This document shows positions 6,034 through 9,490 of a stretch of 9,490 nucleotides of DNA, piece by piece. Position numbers and translations under genes: made by a program. The stretch's first letter is position 1, and every line of letters begins with the position of its first letter. Origin of the DNA: JAXHTH01 sp034211115 (GTDB lineage Bacteria; Planctomycetota; Phycisphaerae; Phycisphaerales; SM1A02); NCBI GenBank assembly GCA_034211115.1, contig JAXHTH010000263.1:1-9490 (forward strand). Direction: 5' to 3'. The notes beneath the pieces are model-generated. The model was not told the DNA's origin, did not search any database, and worked only from the letters and a program-made list of their open reading frames with translations.

Positions 6034-6953
6034 TGGAGGCATTTCGGGCGTTCATTTCGGGATGGATCAGGCGTATGGATGATTCACAGGCTCCAACTCA
6101 TCAGGAACTCTCTCGCCGCTTCGGGTTTCCGTTGCCGATCACGTATCACGGATTGATCTCACTTGCCTTCGAGGTGGCACCGCAGGATCCGTGGAACGCT
6201 TTCGAACCCGTCGGGCTTCTCAGCTTGCATGTTACGCACGCGAATCCTGGCTTCGACTACCCGGGCCATGACTACGCCGATACTCCAGTTGAAGTAAACG
6301 TCATCGGTTGGGCTGGCGTTGACGGCGTGCATTTCGGCTTTATCGTCGATGATCTTCCGGACGAGCCGCACGAACTACCGATGGTGCAATGCTATCCGGA
6401 CATCGGATGTTCCCTCTTTGGTCTGACGCTTCCTGAGTTCCTCGGCGTATTCCTGGCCCGCCAGTACATCGAGGAGCCGCCGGAGGAGACGCCGGAGCGG
6501 CGGCGGGTCATGCAGGCGGTCATCGAGCGGTTCGGTGTCGTGATCCCCGATGATTTCGAGGCCGCACTGGCCGAGGTCTGGCGCAAGCGGCGCATGCAGG
6601 GTGCGATCCCCACCGCCGACGGCTGCGGCGTCATGCTGCGGGAAGAGACCGTCGACCGATCATACCTCGACAGCATCGACTGGCCGGGGAAGACCGAGAT
6701 CGGACGCAGATTGAGCCCGCCTCAGCTTCTCGATGAGGCCGGGCGTCGCCTCGCCACCGGCGAACCCGGCACCGCGCTCGTTGTCGCGCGCAACTATCGT
6801 CACTTGCACTGGTACGATGACTGGAAGGAGGAACGCCTCATCATCCGCCGGACTTCGGTGATCATGGAGCAGGCCTATGCCGCACTCGGCCGACATCACC
6901 TCGCGAAGAAGATCCGCGACCAGACCGAGTGGGCGGTGAACAACGTTCGGTGA
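6033..6953 (+). CDS. Probable SUKH-like (SMI1/KNR4) immunity protein, two-part
   Basis: A 306-residue protein without signal peptide or membrane segments, so cytoplasmic. The GTG at 6033 overlaps the toxin's TAG stop by one base (TAGTG), which suggests translational coupling. An in-frame ATG at 6075 (residue 15) with GGGATGG upstream is an alternative start that fits the domain edge as well. Residues ~20-140 resemble SUKH proteins: RRFGFPLPITYHGLISLAFE near the start, then a beta-rich core with GWAGVDGVHFGFIVDD (~92-107), PMVQCYPD, and a closing helix LPEFLGVFLA. SUKH proteins commonly act as immunity factors directly downstream of nuclease toxins, which matches the position here. Residues ~150-306 are charged and mostly helical, with higher GC, and I do not recognise them. 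The first-half assignment is by pattern, not by alignment. The immunity role is inferred from family and gene order. Confidence 0.72.
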   Translation: MEAFRAFISGWIRRMDDSQAPTHQELSRRFGFPLPITYHGLISLAFEVAPQDPWNAFEPVGLLSLHVTHANPGFDYPGHDYADTPVEVNVIGWAGVDGVHFGFIVDDLPDEPHELPMVQCYPDIGCSLFGLTLPEFLGVFLARQYIEEPPEETPERRRVMQAVIERFGVVIPDDFEAALAEVWRKRRMQGAIPTADGCGVMLREETVDRSYLDSIDWPGKTEIGRRLSPPQLLDEAGRRLATGEPGTALVVARNYRHLHWYDDWKEERLIIRRTSVIMEQAYAALGRHHLAKKIRDQTEWAVNNVR

Positions 6954-6962
6954 GCCGTCCGC

Positions 6963-6999
6963 TGCGCGCATCAGGCCGTATGCGCACGACGACCGTGCG
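6963..6999. terminator. Overlapping hairpins between convergent genes, possible terminator
   Basis: In the 78-base gap between the convergent immunity and ATPase genes, GCGCAT (6966-6971) pairs with ATGCGC (6980-6985) across an 8-base loop. CGCACG (6983-6988) pairs with CGTGCG (6994-6999) across a 5-base loop. The two share bases 6983-6985, so they exclude each other when both are fully formed. Neither is followed by a T-tract on either strand, so a classical intrinsic terminator is not shown. In this GC-rich setting they may still help end transcription from both sides. Confidence 0.3.
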
Positions 7000-7031
7000 A
7001 TCATTGAACCGCTCGCCGAGGCTCTCTTCGC

Positions 7032-9260
7032 TCATGCCTCTTCACCGCCGGGCGTGTTCGCCTTCTGTCCGTCTTCACGGCTCGCGCTTTCGCCGGCGCC
7101 CAGCAGTCGGGCGTTGACGGCGACGATGACGGTCGAGGCGGACATGACCAGCGCGCCCGCGGCGGGGGGAAGGACGAAGCCGGCCCAGGCGAGGACGCCC
7201 GCCGCGAGCGGGATCGCGATGATGTTATAACCGGCCGCCCACCACAGGTTCTGCACCGTCTTGCGATACGTGCGCTGCGCCAGCTCGATGGCGCGGGCGA
7301 CGTCGCGCGGATCGGACTGCACCAGTATGATGTCGGCGGTTTCGGCGGCGACGTCCGTGCCCGCGCCGATGGCGATCCCCACATCCGCTTCGGCCAGCGC
7401 GGGCGCATCGTTCACGCCGTCGCCCACCATCGCCACGGACAGGTCGCGGCCCTTCAGCTCGCGGATCTGTTCGGCCTTGCGGTCGGGCATCACCTCGGCG
7501 AAGAACTCGTCAAGCTCCAGCTCCTTCGCGACGGATTCGGCGACGGCGCGCGAATCGCCGGTGATCATCATCAGGCGGATGTTCATGTTCTTCAGCGACC
7601 GCACCGCCGCGCGGGATTCGTCACGGATGATGTCGGCAAGCGCGATGGCGCCGATCATCTCGTCGTCGACGAGGACGTAGACGACCGTCCTGCCCTGGCC
7701 GGCGAGGTCCTTCATCTTCCGCTGATCGTACTCGATGTCGTGCTCGTCAAGATAGCCGGCCTTGACGACCCTGATCGTCTCGCCGTCGACGGTTCCCTTC
7801 ACGCCCTGGCCGGGGAGGTTCTCGAACTCCTTCACATCGGGAGGCGAGGGGTCGCGCTCCTCGGCGGCGCGGACAATGCCGCGTGCGATCGGATGCTCGC
7901 TGCGGCTCTCGAGTGCGGCGGCGAATGCGAGCACATCATCTTCACTGCGATCGCCGGCGGGAAGAACATCGGTCACGCCGAACTCGCCTTTCGTGAGCGT
8001 GCCGGTCTTGTCGAAGACCACCGCGTCGACGAGCCGGGAACGCTCGAACGCGGTGCGATTGCGGATGAGCAGGCCGCGCCGGGCGGCCATGGTCGTCGAG
8101 ACCGCGATGACGAGCGGCACGGCCAGGCCCAGCGCGTGGGGGCAGGTGATCACCATCACCGTGACGGTGCGCTGAAGGGCGAAAACGAACTCGCGCCCCA
8201 GCAGCAGCCAAACGGCGAGCGTGACGACGCCGACGCTGAGGGCGACAATCGTCAGCCAGAAGGCGGCGCGGTCGGCGAGGCCCTGCTGGCGCGACTTGGA
8301 CTCCTGCGCGTGCCGAACCATCTTCACGACCTGCGACAGATAGGTCTCTTCGCCCGTCTTGCTGACCTCGATGGTAAGCGAACCCTCGCCGTTGACGGAT
8401 CCGCCGACGACTTCATCGTCTTCGCCCCTGCTCACCGGCTCGCTCTCGCCGGTGATCATCGATTCGTCGATGCTGCTTTGTCCGTCGATGATGCGACCGT
8501 CGACGGGGACCTTCTCGCCGGGCCTGATGCGCACGCGATCGCCGCTGGAGAGTTCGCTGACCGGCACATCTTCGGTGTCGCCGCCCTCCTTGAGGCGATG
8601 CGCTTCGCTGGGCATGAGTCTCACCAACTCCTCAAGCGCCCCCGATGCGCCCATGACCGAGCGCATCTCGATCCAGTGCCCCAGCAGCATGACATCGATG
8701 AGGGTGGCGAGCTCCCAGAAGAACACCCGGCCGGGCACCCCCAGCGACACGAGCGCGCTGTAGACGAACGCGACGACGATGGCCAGCGCGATGAGGGTCA
8801 TCATCCCCGGCTGACCCTTGCGCAGCTCGCTGAAGAGGCCCTTGATGAACGGCCAGCCGCCGTAGATGAACACCGCCGTGCCCAGCGCCAGCAGGACCCA
8901 CGCATCGCCGGGGAACGCCAGCGTGTCTTCCACGCCGAGCCAGCCCTGGATCATGGGCGAAAGGACGAGGATGGGGACGGTCAGGATGAGGCAGATCCAG
9001 AACCGGCGGCGGAAGTCCGCGAGCATGTTTGCGTGGTGCGCGTGGTGGTCATGGTCGGCGTGACCGTGATCGCCGTGATCCTGGCTCGAGCGCTCGCCCT
9101 GCTCATCCTGATGATGTTCGTGATGAGGAGCGTGTTGCTGCTGATCGTCCCCCCGGCGGTGATGCTCCCCGCCCGGCGTCTGACGGTGATCCGATCCGGC
9201 GGCGGTCGAATCGTCATCTCCCCCGCCGTGCTTGTGATCCTTCCCGTTGGTCTTCTGCAT
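7032..9260 (-). CDS. copB: CopB-like P1B-type copper-translocating ATPase
   Basis: An inner-membrane pump that uses ATP to export copper (or silver). Counting from the ATG at 9260 (742 residues), the first ~78 residues are a soluble His-rich tail with 18 His (e.g. HGDHGHADHDHHAHH) in place of the usual CxxC metal-binding domains. Membrane helices then start at about residue 86. Signature motifs are all present: TGES (270-273), the intramembrane CPH motif (373-375) with ITCPHALGLAVPLV, DKTGTLT with phosphorylated Asp 417, SEHP (454-457), TGD (567-569), GDGVNDAP (613-620), and MSASTVIVAVNA in the last helix. CPH plus this last-helix motif is typical of the CopB (P1B-3) group rather than CopA (CPC). 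The ATG at 9260 is chosen over a GTG at 9272 because AAAGGTG lies about 10 bases before it. No chaperone or regulator gene is visible nearby. Metal specificity is inferred from motifs. Confidence 0.93.
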   Translation of the reverse strand: MQKTNGKDHKHGGGDDDSTAAGSDHRQTPGGEHHRRGDDQQQHAPHHEHHQDEQGERSSQDHGDHGHADHDHHAHHANMLADFRRRFWICLILTVPILVLSPMIQGWLGVEDTLAFPGDAWVLLALGTAVFIYGGWPFIKGLFSELRKGQPGMMTLIALAIVVAFVYSALVSLGVPGRVFFWELATLIDVMLLGHWIEMRSVMGASGALEELVRLMPSEAHRLKEGGDTEDVPVSELSSGDRVRIRPGEKVPVDGRIIDGQSSIDESMITGESEPVSRGEDDEVVGGSVNGEGSLTIEVSKTGEETYLSQVVKMVRHAQESKSRQQGLADRAAFWLTIVALSVGVVTLAVWLLLGREFVFALQRTVTVMVITCPHALGLAVPLVIAVSTTMAARRGLLIRNRTAFERSRLVDAVVFDKTGTLTKGEFGVTDVLPAGDRSEDDVLAFAAALESRSEHPIARGIVRAAEERDPSPPDVKEFENLPGQGVKGTVDGETIRVVKAGYLDEHDIEYDQRKMKDLAGQGRTVVYVLVDDEMIGAIALADIIRDESRAAVRSLKNMNIRLMMITGDSRAVAESVAKELELDEFFAEVMPDRKAEQIRELKGRDLSVAMVGDGVNDAPALAEADVGIAIGAGTDVAAETADIILVQSDPRDVARAIELAQRTYRKTVQNLWWAAGYNIIAIPLAAGVLAWAGFVLPPAAGALVMSASTVIVAVNARLLGAGESASREDGQKANTPGGEEA

Positions 9261-9284
9261 CACCTGCCGCACCTTTCATGATGA

Positions 9285-9308
9285 CCGGCGCGCGCCGGCG
9301 CCGGCCGG
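9285..9308. repeat. Nested GC palindromes in the ATPase leader
   Basis: Three overlapping perfect palindromes sit just upstream of the ATPase ribosome-binding site on the minus strand: CCGGCGCGCGCCGG (9285-9298), CCGGCGCCGG (9295-9304) and CCGGCCGG (9301-9308). They could form stable structures close to the AAAGGTG element (9271-9277) and limit translation, or bind a regulator. They could also simply reflect GC-rich sequence. I see no recognisable MerR/CueR- or CsoR-type copper operator. Confidence 0.35.
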
Positions 9309-9490
9309 AGGCCTGCGGAATCACCGGGCCATGACAACTCCGGCGCGCGGAGCTCTCCAACCGGGACACTCTATCGCTCGTGATTCAGGCGCCGGGCCGG
9401 GGTTTGCCTTACGAGCCCCTCGGGCAGCCCCTGAAGAGGGAACCGGCTGTTCCGGCATGGCGTGCGGCGTTCTCCCGGCCCGCTCCGCCG
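9309..9490. other. Upstream flank of the ATPase gene, no gene recognised
   Basis: On the plus strand a frame from ATG 9331 stays open to the window edge (53 codons), but its product is Ala/Pro/Gly/Arg-rich, without motif or ribosome-binding site, so it is not called. On the minus strand I could not identify a confident promoter for the ATPase; TAGAGT is the best -10-like string but lacks a matching -35. Confidence 0.45.

Noticed and set aside
7740..9281. 513-codon open frame on the plus strand opposite the copper ATPase
   Set aside because: The minus-strand frame has every P-type ATPase motif. The opposite frame is His/Asp/Arg-rich mirror sequence without a domain.
9331..9490. Plus-strand frame open to the right edge
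   Set aside because: Only 53 codons, no ribosome-binding site, Ala/Pro/Gly/Arg-rich and without motifs. It could be judged only with sequence beyond the window.

Overview
The window looks like a GC-rich chromosomal segment (about 63-65% GC by rough hand count) from a planctomycete or close relative. This rests on gene style, not on a marker gene. Two divergent genes encode secreted proteins with FG-GAP-type repeats. One of them is a 1,686-residue protein that also carries a dockerin-like calcium-binding pair and a long run of thrombospondin-type-3-like Asp repeats, a combination common in Planctomycetota. There are no rRNA or tRNA genes, CRISPR arrays or insertion sequences that I can see.

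Layout. Positions 1-310 (minus) hold the N-terminus of a secreted FG-GAP protein that runs off the left edge. It starts with GTG and is easy to miss because it is short and partial. Positions 311-972 are a divergent intergenic region with no convincing gene. They contain a plausible sigma70-like promoter (846-874) for the rightward gene, flanked by repeated ATGCA half-sites, and a 22-bp near-perfect palindrome (888-909). Positions 973-6033 (plus) encode the giant protein, whose last ~130 residues look like an HNH/endonuclease-VII-type (His-His) nuclease toxin tip. Its stop codon overlaps by one base the GTG of the next gene (6033-6953, plus), a two-part protein whose first half resembles SUKH (SMI1/KNR4) immunity proteins. 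Positions 6954-7031 are a short convergent gap with overlapping hairpins. Positions 7032-9260 (minus) encode a CopB-like heavy-metal P-type ATPase with a His-rich N-terminus. Positions 9261-9490 are its GC-rich, palindrome-rich leader plus sequence in which I see no gene.

How the genes may work together. The central proposal is that 973-6953 is a polymorphic toxin-immunity module. In it, a large exported, probably Ca2+-stiffened, disulfide-containing protein displays a C-terminal nuclease, and the translationally coupled downstream gene protects the producer. The toxin tip and the first half of the immunity gene have lower GC (about 57% by hand count) than the stalk before them and the second half of the immunity gene after them, as expected if the tip and its antidote were exchanged as a cassette. 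The nuclease activity, the immunity function and the delivery route are inferences from motifs and gene order. The metal ATPase is convergent and probably unrelated.
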